Assembly (NCBI GenBank): GCA_035286465.1
Contig: DATEDF010000071.1
Location: 1-64,000, forward strand
Length of the DNA stretch: 64,000 nt
Source of the DNA: Fen-1231 sp035286465
GTDB lineage: Bacteria; Gemmatimonadota; Gemmatimonadetes; Gemmatimonadales; Gemmatimonadaceae
Direction of reading: 5' to 3'
Of this stretch, positions 1-6,390 are shown one piece after another (the first letter of the stretch is position 1; each line of letters starts with the position of its first letter). The notes beneath the pieces were generated by a model. The model had not been told where the DNA came from. It saw nothing but the letters and a program-made list of their open reading frames with translations, and did not search any database. The position numbers and the translations under genes were made by a program.

Positions 1-285
1 AAGCTCTACGAGGAAGTGCTCTTCGGCACCGAGGACGTGCGCGGAACCGAGCACCCGAAGGTGCTCCGCGCGATCAACGAGCAGCTCGACGCCGAGCTGA
101 TTGACCGCGTGGACCTGCTCATCCGCTCGGTGCTCGCGCGCCCGGGACCGTCCGCCGAACTCAAGGACCTCCTGCGCACGCTCGAGCCCGACTACGAGCG
201 CGAGGATGCGCGCACCAACCCGCGCACGCGGCCGAGGCCGTCGCCGGGAGTGATGGAGGCGGTCGCGAAGCCGAGGGTGGTGTAG
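1..285 (+). CDS. C-terminal part of an unidentified protein (5' end outside window)
   Basis: The frame is open from the first base to a TAG at 283-285 and gives 94 residues. An internal GTG at 16 could start translation, but codons before it read on sensibly (KLYEEV), so I treat this as the 3' end of a longer gene. The piece is charged and probably helical (AINEQLDAELIDRVDLL near residues 27-43), then ends in an Arg/Pro-rich tail. I recognise no family. The next gene's promoter starts within about 60 bases of the stop. Confidence 0.45.
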   Translation, partial: KLYEEVLFGTEDVRGTEHPKVLRAINEQLDAELIDRVDLLIRSVLARPGPSAELKDLLRTLEPDYEREDARTNPRTRPRPSPGVMEAVAKPRVV

Positions 286-325
286 GAACTGCAAGGTGAC
301 GCATCCGCCGCGTGCCGACAGTATG

Positions 326-358
326 CTCGGCCGTGCGCACTTGTTCCCCCCGGCCGAG
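326..358. promoter_or_regulatory. palindromic operator-like element upstream of the MNT-HEPN gene
   Basis: A perfect 8-bp inverted repeat, CTCGGCCG (326-333) and CGGCCGAG (351-358), is separated by 17 bp. It spans the proposed -35 hexamer. The same arms, with identical spacing and identical distance to the start codon, recur at 3062-3094 before the Uma2 gene. That makes a shared regulator site more likely than chance; the binding protein is unknown. Confidence 0.65.
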
Positions 359-370
359 GAGGATTATCCT
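341..370 (+). promoter_or_regulatory. promoter for a leaderless MNT-HEPN transcript
   Basis: A TTGTTC -35-like hexamer (341-346), an 18-bp spacer and TATCCT (365-370) form a sigma-70-type promoter. The GTG at 377 lies 7 bases after the -10, where transcription should begin, so the mRNA is probably leaderless. The equivalent module at 3077-3106 has the same geometry. Confidence 0.6.
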
Positions 371-376
371 GTGTCC

Positions 377-1180
377 GTGGCCACCAGCACCGTCCCCGCC
401 CGCACACCCGATCTCGACTCAACGGGCGACCCACGGCTCGAACGGATTACCCGGGCGATCGTCGAGCGCGTGCACCCCTCGCGGATCATTCTGTTCGGCA
501 GCCGTGCCCGTGGCGATGCTCGCACCGACAGCGACTACGACCTGCTCGTCGAGCTGGAATCTCCTCTGGGCGAGCTGGGGTGCGAACGGGAGATCCGGCG
601 CGCGATTGAACCGGTGGGGGTCAGGGTGGACGTGCTGGTGCGCAAACCGGGACAGTTCGAGGCGCAGCGCGACGATCCGGGACGCACGGACTGGGACGTG
701 GCGCGCGAAGGGGTGGTGGTGTGGCCGCCGGAGGCGGCGCCGCTTGACGCGCTTCGTCCCGAGCCGCCACCGTCGCGCGTGCGCGAGGGGAGCGATGAGC
801 CGCCCCCCTCGGTGCGCGACTGGCTCGCGCGTGCTGACGACGATCTGCTCGCGATTGACACCCTGCTGACGGGCGCCACGATTCCGTGGTCAGCCGTCTG
901 CTTCCACGCGCAGCAGGCCGCCGAGAAGTACCTCAAGGTGCTCCTCATCCAGCGACGGCGGCGCCCGCCGCGCACGCACGATCTGGCGGAGGTCGTCAGC
1001 GCCGCGCGGGGGGCGGGGTGTTCCCTTCCCGATCTGGACGCCGACTGCGACGCCCTAAGGGTATGGGCTGTGGGCGCACGCTACCCCGAGAACGTGCCGA
1101 TTCCCACGAGGGCCGAGGGCCAGCTCGCGGTCGAGGCCGTGCGCCACATCGTGGACGCCGCGCGGGGGGCGCTCCGTTGA
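377..1180 (+). CDS. MNT nucleotidyltransferase-HEPN fusion protein
   Basis: 267 residues. The N-terminal half has the minimal nucleotidyltransferase (MNT) signature GSRARG followed by SDYDLLV (about residues 41-58), with both metal-binding aspartates. After a Pro/Arg-rich linker, the C-terminal half is a HEPN domain (about 145-265) with an FHAQQAAEKYLKVLL helix and an R-x4-H motif (RPPRTH) of the type that forms the RNase centre. In known MNT/HEPN toxin-antitoxin pairs the two are normally separate proteins and MNT inactivates HEPN by nucleotide transfer; here they are one chain. The start at GTG 377 is chosen because the -10 ends at 370; a GTG at 296 would place the promoter inside the gene. 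The stop overlaps the start of the following DUF4926 gene. Confidence 0.8.
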   Translation: MATSTVPARTPDLDSTGDPRLERITRAIVERVHPSRIILFGSRARGDARTDSDYDLLVELESPLGELGCEREIRRAIEPVGVRVDVLVRKPGQFEAQRDDPGRTDWDVAREGVVVWPPEAAPLDALRPEPPPSRVREGSDEPPPSVRDWLARADDDLLAIDTLLTGATIPWSAVCFHAQQAAEKYLKVLLIQRRRRPPRTHDLAEVVSAARGAGCSLPDLDADCDALRVWAVGARYPENVPIPTRAEGQLAVEAVRHIVDAARGALR

Positions 1181-1416
1181 CCTTTCGCGAACCCGAACTG
1201 GTCGTCCTCCAGCACGATGTGCCGGAGCACGGGCTTCGGTCGGGCGACCTCGGCACTCTGGTACACCTCCACGACGCAGTTGCGTTCGAGGTGGAATTCG
1301 TGCGCGCCGGCGGCGGAACTCAGGCCGTGCTGACGCTCACGGAGCGCGACGTGCGTGCCGCCGACGACCGCGACCAGTTCGCCGTCCGGCCAACCGGACC
1401 GAACAAGCGCGGCTGA
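1177..1416 (+). CDS. DUF4926 domain protein
   Basis: A 79-residue protein starting at TTG 1177, whose last bases overlap the upstream TGA (TTGA), implying translational coupling with the MNT-HEPN gene. The sequence follows the DUF4926 pattern: LVVLQHDVPEHGLRSGDLGT, then a valine-rich strand, FEVEFV, and a Leu-Thr strand with a conserved DVR. This is a small beta-rich SH3-like fold with no assigned activity, usually annotated beside accessory genes. Its tight coupling suggests it modulates or partners the MNT-HEPN protein (inference). The last ~12 residues are unstructured and basic. Confidence 0.75.
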   Translation: MTFREPELVVLQHDVPEHGLRSGDLGTLVHLHDAVAFEVEFVRAGGGTQAVLTLTERDVRAADDRDQFAVRPTGPNKRG

Positions 1417-1507
1417 CGCCTCTGGGTTGCGCCGGAAAGCCGCCGAAGATCAAAGTCCTCCTTTTGTCGCTGGTCCCGGACTGTCAGCGCGAAGCCGCGC
1501 GCCCCCC

Positions 1508-1543
1508 TTGCCTTCGTGACCAGTAATGACTATCTTCTGGTCA
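1508..1543 (+). promoter_or_regulatory. autoregulated leaderless promoter of the phd-vapC pair
   Basis: TTGCCT (1508-1513), a 17-bp spacer and TATCTT (1531-1536) form a good promoter. The antitoxin ATG begins at 1543, 7 bases after the -10, so the transcript is probably leaderless. A perfect inverted repeat TGACCAG (1517-1523) / CTGGTCA (1537-1543) brackets the -10 and start codon, as expected for autorepression by an antitoxin or its toxin complex. Confidence 0.65.
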
Positions 1544-1803
1544 TGAAGAAGACCGGCGTCGCCGAGCTGAAGGCCCGGCTGAGCGAATACCTGCGCGCCG
1601 CCCGGCGCGGCCACGAAATCACCATCCTCGACCGCGACACCCCCGTGGCCCGGCTCGTGCCCTATGCCGCCTCCGGCGCGCTCCGCGTCCGCGAACCCGC
1701 GGGGCGCCACCGGAAGCTCGCCGACGTCCCGATACCGCCGGCGCTCAAGCTCGACGTGGACCCGGTCGACCTGCTCCTGGAGGACCGGCGGCAGGACGAA
1801 TGA
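1543..1803 (+). CDS. type II antitoxin, Phd/YefM family
   Basis: 86 residues. The N-terminus MKKTGVAELKARLSEYL is the Phd/YefM DNA-binding beta-alpha unit, followed by RGHEITILDRDTPVARLVP, typical of the family; the C-terminal ~30 residues are the likely toxin-binding tail. It should neutralise the PIN toxin encoded next and bind the palindrome over its own start. ATG 1543 is chosen over an in-frame GTG at 1516 because the -10 and operator lie between them. Its stop overlaps the vapC start by 4 bases (ATGA). Confidence 0.88.
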   Translation: MKKTGVAELKARLSEYLRAARRGHEITILDRDTPVARLVPYAASGALRVREPAGRHRKLADVPIPPALKLDVDPVDLLLEDRRQDE

Positions 1804-2216
1804 TCGCCTACGTGGATTCGTCCGTCGTGCTCCGCATCGCGCTCCGGCACCGCGGCGCACTCGCGGAATGGCGGGAAATCACCACCGGCGTCGCCAGCGC
1901 GCTCGTGGAAGTCGAATGCCTCCGCACGATGGACCGGCTGCGTCACGCCGCCCGCCTCAGCGACGACGACGTCGCCCTGCGGTGCGAGACCATCTACCGC
2001 CTGATGGAGGAGGCCGAAGTCATCGAGCTCACGGCGCCCCTGCTCCGCCGCGCGTCACAGCCCCTCCCCACCCCGCTCGGCACGCTCGACGCGATCCACC
2101 TGGCTACCGCCACGCTCTGGCGCGACGAACGCGGGAAGGACCTCGTCATCGCCACCCACGACCGGGCCCTGGCCACGGCCGCGCGCGCCAGCGGGTTTCG
2201 CGTGCTCGGGGTGTAA
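1800..2216 (+). CDS. vapC: PIN-domain ribonuclease toxin (VapC family)
   Basis: 138 residues, usual length for VapC. The acidic PIN residues are visible: Asp in YVDSS (residue 6), Glu in VEVE near 40, Asp in GTLDAIHLATA near 96 and Asp in ATHDRAL near 118. The protein is a metal-dependent RNase that would cleave a specific RNA when released from antitoxin. It overlaps the antitoxin gene by 4 bases and is cotranscribed. The pairing of a Phd-type antitoxin with a PIN toxin is common. The RNA target cannot be predicted. Confidence 0.9.
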   Translation: MIAYVDSSVVLRIALRHRGALAEWREITTGVASALVEVECLRTMDRLRHAARLSDDDVALRCETIYRLMEEAEVIELTAPLLRRASQPLPTPLGTLDAIHLATATLWRDERGKDLVIATHDRALATAARASGFRVLGV

Positions 2217-2270
2217 GCGCGTCACGGGGCGTGCGGCGGCCCGCAAGGCGAGAGTCGCTGACAGGCGCGC

Positions 2271-2912
2271 CTACCCGACCACGACGTACCCCACGCCCCT
2301 CCCCTGCGCCACGACCGCCGCCGCGATCATCGCCGGCACCGTCTCCACGCCCGCGTGCAGCGCCGCCCGGAGCGTCACCGCGATCGCGCTCGCCGAGCCG
2401 CCCCGCGTCGCCGCGAGCTTCTCGGCCCACCGGCCGATAGTCTGGCCGCACGCGAGGAACCACACGCCGCGCTGACGCAGCTCGGCCACGTTCTCCGCGC
2501 CGAGTGAGCCCCAGTTCTTCGTGGCGCTCCGCAACGCCTGCGCATCGGCCGTCCGTAGGTTCGTGCCCGCGATCAGCTCGACCAGCCCCAGCTCGTCCCA
2601 CGCCGCGGGCGTGAGCAGATACCCGAGCCCGCTCCCGTGCGCCCCGAACGCGACCCCGATGTCCTTGTCTTCCGCGCCGTAGCTGTCGCGCAGCGTCGCG
2701 AGCAGCCCCCGCGCGCGGCGGAACGCCCCACCGTCCGGCTCGAAGTAGCCCACGTGGAGAAACGCCCTGTGTTTCCGGCTCGCGATGGCGTCCAGCCACG
2801 GATCACCCGATTGTTCCGGCTCAGCGCCGAGCGCGCGCGCGGGCCCCGTGAGCATCGCCCCGGCCGCGCCGCCGAGCGTCCACCGCAGAAACCGCCGCCG
2901 TCCTGTCGCCAC
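2271..2912 (-). CDS. Tat-exported DsrE/DsrF-like protein
   Basis: 213 residues from GTG 2912, supported by a GGGAG ribosome-binding site 6 bases upstream. The N-terminus carries a twin-arginine signal (GRRRFLRW followed by a Gly/Ala-rich core ending GPARALG), so the protein should be exported folded. The mature part reads as a DsrE-like sulfur-relay fold: an initial strand (HRAFLHVGYF), an alternating alpha/beta body and FLACGQTIGRWAEKLA, where DsrE-like proteins often place a cysteine. Most characterised DsrE proteins are cytoplasmic sulfur carriers, so an exported version may act in periplasmic sulfur or redox chemistry (inference). It is divergent from the Uma2 gene. Confidence 0.65.
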   Translation of the reverse strand: MATGRRRFLRWTLGGAAGAMLTGPARALGAEPEQSGDPWLDAIASRKHRAFLHVGYFEPDGGAFRRARGLLATLRDSYGAEDKDIGVAFGAHGSGLGYLLTPAAWDELGLVELIAGTNLRTADAQALRSATKNWGSLGAENVAELRQRGVWFLACGQTIGRWAEKLAATRGGSASAIAVTLRAALHAGVETVPAMIAAAVVAQGRGVGYVVVG

Positions 2913-2923
2913 CGTTCGCTCCC

Positions 2924-2940
2924 GGGCGGCTGTGCCGCCC
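2924..2940 (-). promoter_or_regulatory. 7-3-7 inverted repeat next to the dsrE-like ribosome-binding site
   Basis: GGGCGGC (2924-2930), TGT, GCCGCCC (2934-2940) form a perfect palindrome immediately upstream of the GGGAG ribosome-binding site on the minus strand. It could be an mRNA hairpin controlling access to that site or a DNA operator; the sequence alone does not decide. Confidence 0.4.
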
Positions 2941-3061
2941 ACGTACCCACAGGCCGTCGCACCCCGAGACACCGCGACTGGAATTTACTCAGTGGCGGGC
3001 GCGGCGAAACGATGCTTCGCGCGTTCCCGCGGTGACGGATATCCGGGACGGCGGCCGTATC

Positions 3062-3094
3062 CTCGGCCGTGCCCAGTTGCTTCCCTCGGCCGAG
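3062..3094. promoter_or_regulatory. palindromic operator-like element upstream of the Uma2 gene
   Basis: CTCGGCCG (3062-3069) and CGGCCGAG (3087-3094), 17 bp apart, copy the element at 326-358. The whole segment from 3032 to the start codon aligns without gaps to 296-377 (roughly 70% identical counted by hand). The arms, the -35/-10 positions and the bases just before the start codon are the best conserved parts. Confidence 0.65.
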
Positions 3095-3106
3095 AGTCCC
3101 TATCGT
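3077..3106 (+). promoter_or_regulatory. promoter for a leaderless Uma2 transcript
   Basis: TTGCTT (3077-3082), an 18-bp spacer and TATCGT (3101-3106). The ATG at 3113 lies 7 bases after the -10, matching the predicted transcription start, so translation probably starts on a leaderless mRNA. Geometry is identical to the promoter at 341-370. Confidence 0.6.
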
Positions 3107-3112
3107 ATGTCC

Positions 3113-3706
3113 ATGGCCACTCACGCACCTCCTCGCTCGCGTCACCACGCCCGTTCGAGCACGCGGCCGTGGACGCGCGCGGACCTCGCCCGCCTGCCCG
3201 ATGACGACAACAGGTACGAGGTGCTCAACGGCGAACTGCTCGTGACGCCGCGGTCGAACCCCGTTCACCAGCGGATCGCCGCGGAGCTGATGTTCCGGCT
3301 CGAGCCCTACTGCACACACCACGGCCTCGGCGTCGTGGTCGGACCCGGCGCCGTGCCGTTCGGCAAGAACGAGCTCCAGCCGGACCTCCAGGTGATTCCC
3401 TGCGCACCATCGCAGCTTCGCCGGGGTTGGGTGAGGCTCCCCCGCCCGTTGCTCGTCGTCGAAGTCCTCTCCGAGGGCTCCCGCCGCTTCGACGAGGGGA
3501 AGAAGCGAGACGCCTACCTCGAGCAGGGCGTCGCGGACTACTGGATCGTGGACCCGGACGAGCGTTCGGTCACGGTCGCGCGAGCGGGCCAGCCCGATTC
3601 CACGCGACGCGACCGCGTGACCTGGCGGCCCGGAGGCGCCGACGAACCGCTCACGATCACACTGCCTGCCTTCTTCGTCGCGGCGTTGGGTCCGGCAATC
3701 GTCTAG
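3113..3706 (+). CDS. Uma2 family (DUF820) restriction-endonuclease-like protein
   Basis: 197 residues. After a short basic leader, DDNRYEVLNGELLV and SNPVHQRIAAEL give the Uma2 N-terminal core; PDLQV, LVVEVLSEGSRRFD and GKKRDAYLEQGVADYWIVD supply the acidic and lysine residues of the PD-(D/E)XK nuclease fold. These proteins are abundant in soil bacteria and cyanobacteria and no biological substrate is established. ATG 3113 is chosen because the -10 ends at 3106; ATG 3107 and GTG 3032 are less likely. Its promoter module is shared with the MNT-HEPN gene 2.7 kb upstream. Confidence 0.88.
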   Translation: MATHAPPRSRHHARSSTRPWTRADLARLPDDDNRYEVLNGELLVTPRSNPVHQRIAAELMFRLEPYCTHHGLGVVVGPGAVPFGKNELQPDLQVIPCAPSQLRRGWVRLPRPLLVVEVLSEGSRRFDEGKKRDAYLEQGVADYWIVDPDERSVTVARAGQPDSTRRDRVTWRPGGADEPLTITLPAFFVAALGPAIV

Positions 3707-3722
3707 CGCGCCGCCGACGACC

Positions 3723-3789
3723 CCACGGGCTCCCCGAGCCGCCACGAGGCCTCCAGGAGCTGCCACGAGCCGAGACGCGCCCCCACGAG
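3723..3789. repeat. intergenic CCACGRG repeats about 20 bp apart
   Basis: Between the converging Uma2 and lipoprotein genes, CCACGGG (3723) and CCACGAG (3742, 3763 and 3783) recur with spacings of 19-21 bp, about three heptamers. This may be a decayed heptamer array like those elsewhere in the window, or a site for a protein binding one DNA face. The remaining intergenic sequence shows nothing else. Confidence 0.35.
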
Positions 3790-3814
3790 GCCGCGCGGAA
3801 GGCCCCAGCCCCCC

Positions 3815-4384
3815 TTACGACGGCCGGAACCGGAGCTGGATCACGTATCGGCCCGGTTCGACCACCGCGCCCGGGAAGAGCTTCCACGCCTGCGGCGCCC
3901 TGAGCACGAGGCACGCGTTCACCCCGCGCCCGGCCCGCGAGGACCAGTCCTCCGCCCCTACCCTCACCGACTGGATGGCGTTCCCGTCCACCGTCACGAC
4001 CAGCGCCACCGCGCCGACGAGCTTGGGATCCACTTTCTGCCCGTATTCCTGATAGCAGAAGCGCGAGATCCCCTCTTCGCGCTCGGCCGCCTCGAGCAAC
4101 TCGGGAGGAGCGTCAGGGATGCGCTCGACCTTGAGCTGGGGGAGCGGCGTGAACGTGTCGCGCACGGCGGCGGGGATATTGGGTTTCACTTTCGAGAGGT
4201 CCACCGGTCCGCTGTCCGACGCGAGCTTCGGTGGTGGCTCGGAGGGCGGATTCTCGGGCGCGGCGGAACACGCAGCACAGAGCAGCAGCACGAGCGTCCA
4301 CCGCAGTCTCCTCCGGACTCTCCGCTGGCCCTCGCCCACTCCCCGTCTCCCTCTCGCGGCTCCCCGCTCGCTCCCCTCGTTCAT
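3815..4384 (-). CDS. lipoprotein with AgmX/PglI-like C-terminal domain
   Basis: 189 residues from ATG 4384, which overlaps the upstream stop by one base (TGATG). A very basic N-terminus precedes a hydrophobic stretch (WTLVLLLCAAC) with a probable, somewhat atypical lipobox. A Pro-rich linker follows, then a C-terminal domain (about 95-189) with FCYQEYG, VGAVALVVTVDG, a tryptophan loop, a second cysteine (NACLVL) and RYVIQLRFRP. The neighbouring gene's C-terminus has the same order of cysteines, strands and loops. The domain resembles the TonB-like AgmX/PglI C-terminus. It is the last gene of the operon starting near 15.2 kb; a lipid-anchored copy suggests the outer-membrane or periplasmic end of an energised complex (inference). 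Confidence 0.65.
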   Translation of the reverse strand: MNEGSERGAARGRRGVGEGQRRVRRRLRWTLVLLLCAACSAAPENPPSEPPPKLASDSGPVDLSKVKPNIPAAVRDTFTPLPQLKVERIPDAPPELLEAAEREEGISRFCYQEYGQKVDPKLVGAVALVVTVDGNAIQSVRVGAEDWSSRAGRGVNACLVLRAPQAWKLFPGAVVEPGRYVIQLRFRPS

Positions 4385-5241
4385 CACCTGTTGAAGATGA
4401 AGGAAAACGAGTACGCCTCCACCCCCTCCTTCGACGACGCCGGAAACGGCCAGGTCCTCACCCGTGTGAGAATGCACGCCTCCGTCTCCGCCGCCCCCGA
4501 TCCGCTCCACGTCCGCGTCGCCACGTTCGCCTCGATCACCGCACCCATCGCGTCGAGCGTCAGGGTGACGCTGACCGCCCCGGCGAGGTTCGGGTTCGAG
4601 GGGAGCCCGACGTCGGTGTAGCAGTACTGGAGCTGCGCCTGCCGAGCGCGCACGAAGGTGCCGAGCCGCGTCATGTCGCGTCCACTCAACCCGGCGCCGG
4701 CCGCGCGCACGATCGTCGGCGCCGCCACGGCGATGCTCGCGCGCGTCACGCTGCCGGCCGCGTTCACGCGTCCGATCCCCGCGCCGGCGGCCGCGACACC
4801 CGGCTCGAGCCCGCGTCCCGGCGTGCGCGCCGCCGCGCCGCCGGCGCCATAGGCGATCACCGCCTTCCCGCCTCCCTCGACCGTCCTGTCGCCCTTCGCG
4901 ACCGCCACGCCGCGCAACGCGTTCGTCACGTCGCCCACGATCGCGCTCGTCCCGCCGCCGAACGCGTCGGCCATCGCCTGCTCTTCCTTCCTGGCCTTCG
5001 CCACCTCGGCGGGCGTCGGTTCCCGCGAGTCCGGCGACGCCGTGTCGGGCTTCGGCGCGTCCGCCTTCCGCGCCTCCGGCTCTTCATCCTCGAACTGCAC
5101 CTCCACGGCCGCTGCCTCCTCCGGCCGCAGGAGCGCGATCGTCGGCGGCGGCGGCGGCTGCGTATACACGAGCGCGAGCCACGCCGCGCCCAACGCGGCC
5201 GAGAGGGCCTGCGAGACGACGAAGGGGCGCGTCTCGTCCAT
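4384..5241 (-). CDS. membrane-anchored TonB-like protein with AgmX/PglI C-terminal domain
   Basis: 285 residues. One N-terminal transmembrane segment (about 8-28) is followed by a Pro-rich stretch, an acidic segment (EVQFEDEEPEARK), a long Gly/Ala-rich spacer and a C-terminal domain (about 195-285) with YCYTDVG, AGAVSVTLTLD and a second cysteine (EACILTRVR). This is the layout of an inner-membrane energy transducer spanning the periplasm, and the C-terminus matches AgmX/PglI-type domains of myxobacterial gliding proteins. The gene follows two ExbD genes with overlapping stop and start, so it is likely driven by the ExbB/ExbD motor. ATG 5241 and GTG 5244 are both possible starts. Confidence 0.75.
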   Translation of the reverse strand: MDETRPFVVSQALSAALGAAWLALVYTQPPPPPTIALLRPEEAAAVEVQFEDEEPEARKADAPKPDTASPDSREPTPAEVAKARKEEQAMADAFGGGTSAIVGDVTNALRGVAVAKGDRTVEGGGKAVIAYGAGGAAARTPGRGLEPGVAAAGAGIGRVNAAGSVTRASIAVAAPTIVRAAGAGLSGRDMTRLGTFVRARQAQLQYCYTDVGLPSNPNLAGAVSVTLTLDAMGAVIEANVATRTWSGSGAAETEACILTRVRTWPFPASSKEGVEAYSFSFIFNR

Positions 5242-5774
5242 CACGACCCCGGCGGCGGTGCGCTGCGTTCGACCTGCAGCGCGATGTGGCGGAATCCCGC
5301 GAGTCGCGCGGTCTGCATGAAGCGCGACAGCAGGTCGTAGCGCATCGTCTTGTCACCCTGGATCGCGAGCGGGATCCTGAGCCCGACGTCCGGACCCAGA
5401 CGGCGCGCCGCCCTGACCGAGTCGGCCATCGCCTTGAGCGCGTCGTAGAGCGCCGGGATCTTGAGCGGTTGTTTCGGGTCGTCGCTCAGGCTCGCCGCGG
5501 CGTCCGCGGTGCTCATGAGCGGGTGGTTCGCGAGCGTGACGTTGGCGCCGATGCCGATCGTGAGTTGTGAAAGCGCGGTCGCCCCGACACTCGAGAGCGG
5601 CAGCGATACCCCCGGCACGACCGGCGCCAGCTCTCCCACCGTCGTCGTTGTCAGCGAGAAGAACACGATCGAGACAAACGTGTCCACCAGCGGCACGAGG
5701 TTGAGCTGGGTGAAGCCGAACTTCGCGAACTGCCGCGACCGGCGGTGCTGGCGCTCCTCGCGCGCGCGCCTCAC
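5241..5774 (-). CDS. ExbD/TolR-like biopolymer transport protein (second copy)
   Basis: 177 residues. A basic cytoplasmic N-terminus leads into one transmembrane helix with the family motif LNLVPLVDTFVSIVFFSL (about 25-42), containing the proton-path aspartate. The rest is a periplasmic domain of the usual type. Start GTG 5774 overlaps the previous stop (GTGA) and the stop overlaps the TonB-like gene, so the module is translationally coupled. It differs clearly from the first ExbD, suggesting a heteromeric plug within an ExbB pentamer. Confidence 0.88.
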   Translation of the reverse strand: MRRAREERQHRRSRQFAKFGFTQLNLVPLVDTFVSIVFFSLTTTTVGELAPVVPGVSLPLSSVGATALSQLTIGIGANVTLANHPLMSTADAAASLSDDPKQPLKIPALYDALKAMADSVRAARRLGPDVGLRIPLAIQGDKTMRYDLLSRFMQTARLAGFRHIALQVERSAPPPGS

Positions 5775-6343
5775 GGCGGCCCGCCCGGCTTCCGGACGCC
5801 GGCCTCCGGGCTCGGGCCTCCGGGCAGCGCTCTCGACCGCGTCCCGAGCGCGATCCCGCTGTACCGTGCGCGCTTCAGCCGCTCGAGCACCTGCACGATG
5901 GCTTCGTAGCTCATCCCGTCCACCGGCAGCACGAGCACATCCCTGTTCTGCGGGTACGTCGCGCGGATCGCCGCCATCTCGGTCTCGAACTGGTCGAGCG
6001 CGCCACCCTCGAGTCCGTCAATCCGCTTGCGGAACCCGCCGTCGGCCGAGTGCTCGATCTCGATGCCGTCAGCGGAAAGCCGCACCACGAGCAGGAGATT
6101 GAGCACGTCCTTTTCGTTCCGGATCCTGCGCGCGTCCTCGGGTTTCTCGATGACGGTCGGCGGGAGCGTGAGGTCGAAGCTGGTGAGCGCGGCGAGCGCC
6201 GTGCCGGCGTACGTCAGGAGCGAGAAGAACACGATGGACGTGAGGATGTCCACCAGCGGGACGAGGTTGAGCCCGCCGTGGTGGACGGCGGCCTTGCGCT
6301 CTTCGCGGCGGAGGCGCGTCCGATGGAAGTAGGTCGAAGGCAC
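5771..6343 (-). CDS. ExbD/TolR-like biopolymer transport protein (first copy)
   Basis: 190 residues from GTG 6343, preceded by GGGAG at a 7-base spacing. The transmembrane motif LNLVPLVDILTSIVFFSL (about 25-42) includes the conserved aspartate, followed by a periplasmic domain of about 130 residues. The final 20 residues (GGPSPEAG and similar) are encoded by a heptamer repeat array at 5785-5826 and look like an appended, unstructured tail. It forms a proton-driven motor with the ExbB-like protein encoded 22 bases upstream. Confidence 0.88.
   Translation of the reverse strand: MPSTYFHRTRLRREERKAAVHHGGLNLVPLVDILTSIVFFSLLTYAGTALAALTSFDLTLPPTVIEKPEDARRIRNEKDVLNLLLVVRLSADGIEIEHSADGGFRKRIDGLEGGALDQFETEMAAIRATYPQNRDVLVLPVDGMSYEAIVQVLERLKRARYSGIALGTRSRALPGGPSPEAGVRKPGGPP
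5785..5826. repeat. heptamer array (six units, CCGGNNN) at the 3' end of an exbD gene
   Basis: Six adjacent 7-bp units starting CCGG or CGGG run from 5785 to 5826 (for example CCGGCTT and CCGGACG). They encode the Gly/Pro-rich C-terminal tail of the first ExbD copy. Period 7 and location at a gene end match the other arrays in this window. Confidence 0.6.
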
Positions 6344-6348
6344 CTTCA

Positions 6349-6390
6349 GACTCCCGGCCGGCCGCTCACGATTCCCGGCCCTCCGACGCC
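6349..6390. repeat. heptamer-type repeat at the exbB/exbD junction
   Basis: A 21-bp unit beginning GACTCCCGGCC (6349) recurs imperfectly as GATTCCCGGCC (6370). It fills the 22-base gap between the two genes and runs into the last codons of the exbB-like gene. A 21-bp unit equals three heptamers, as in the hflX array. Confidence 0.45.

Noticed and set aside
296..377. GTG 296 and GTG 3032 as starts of the MNT-HEPN and Uma2 proteins
   Set aside because: Similarity between the two regions follows DNA elements (palindrome, -35, -10), and the encoded N-terminal peptides are not part of either family.
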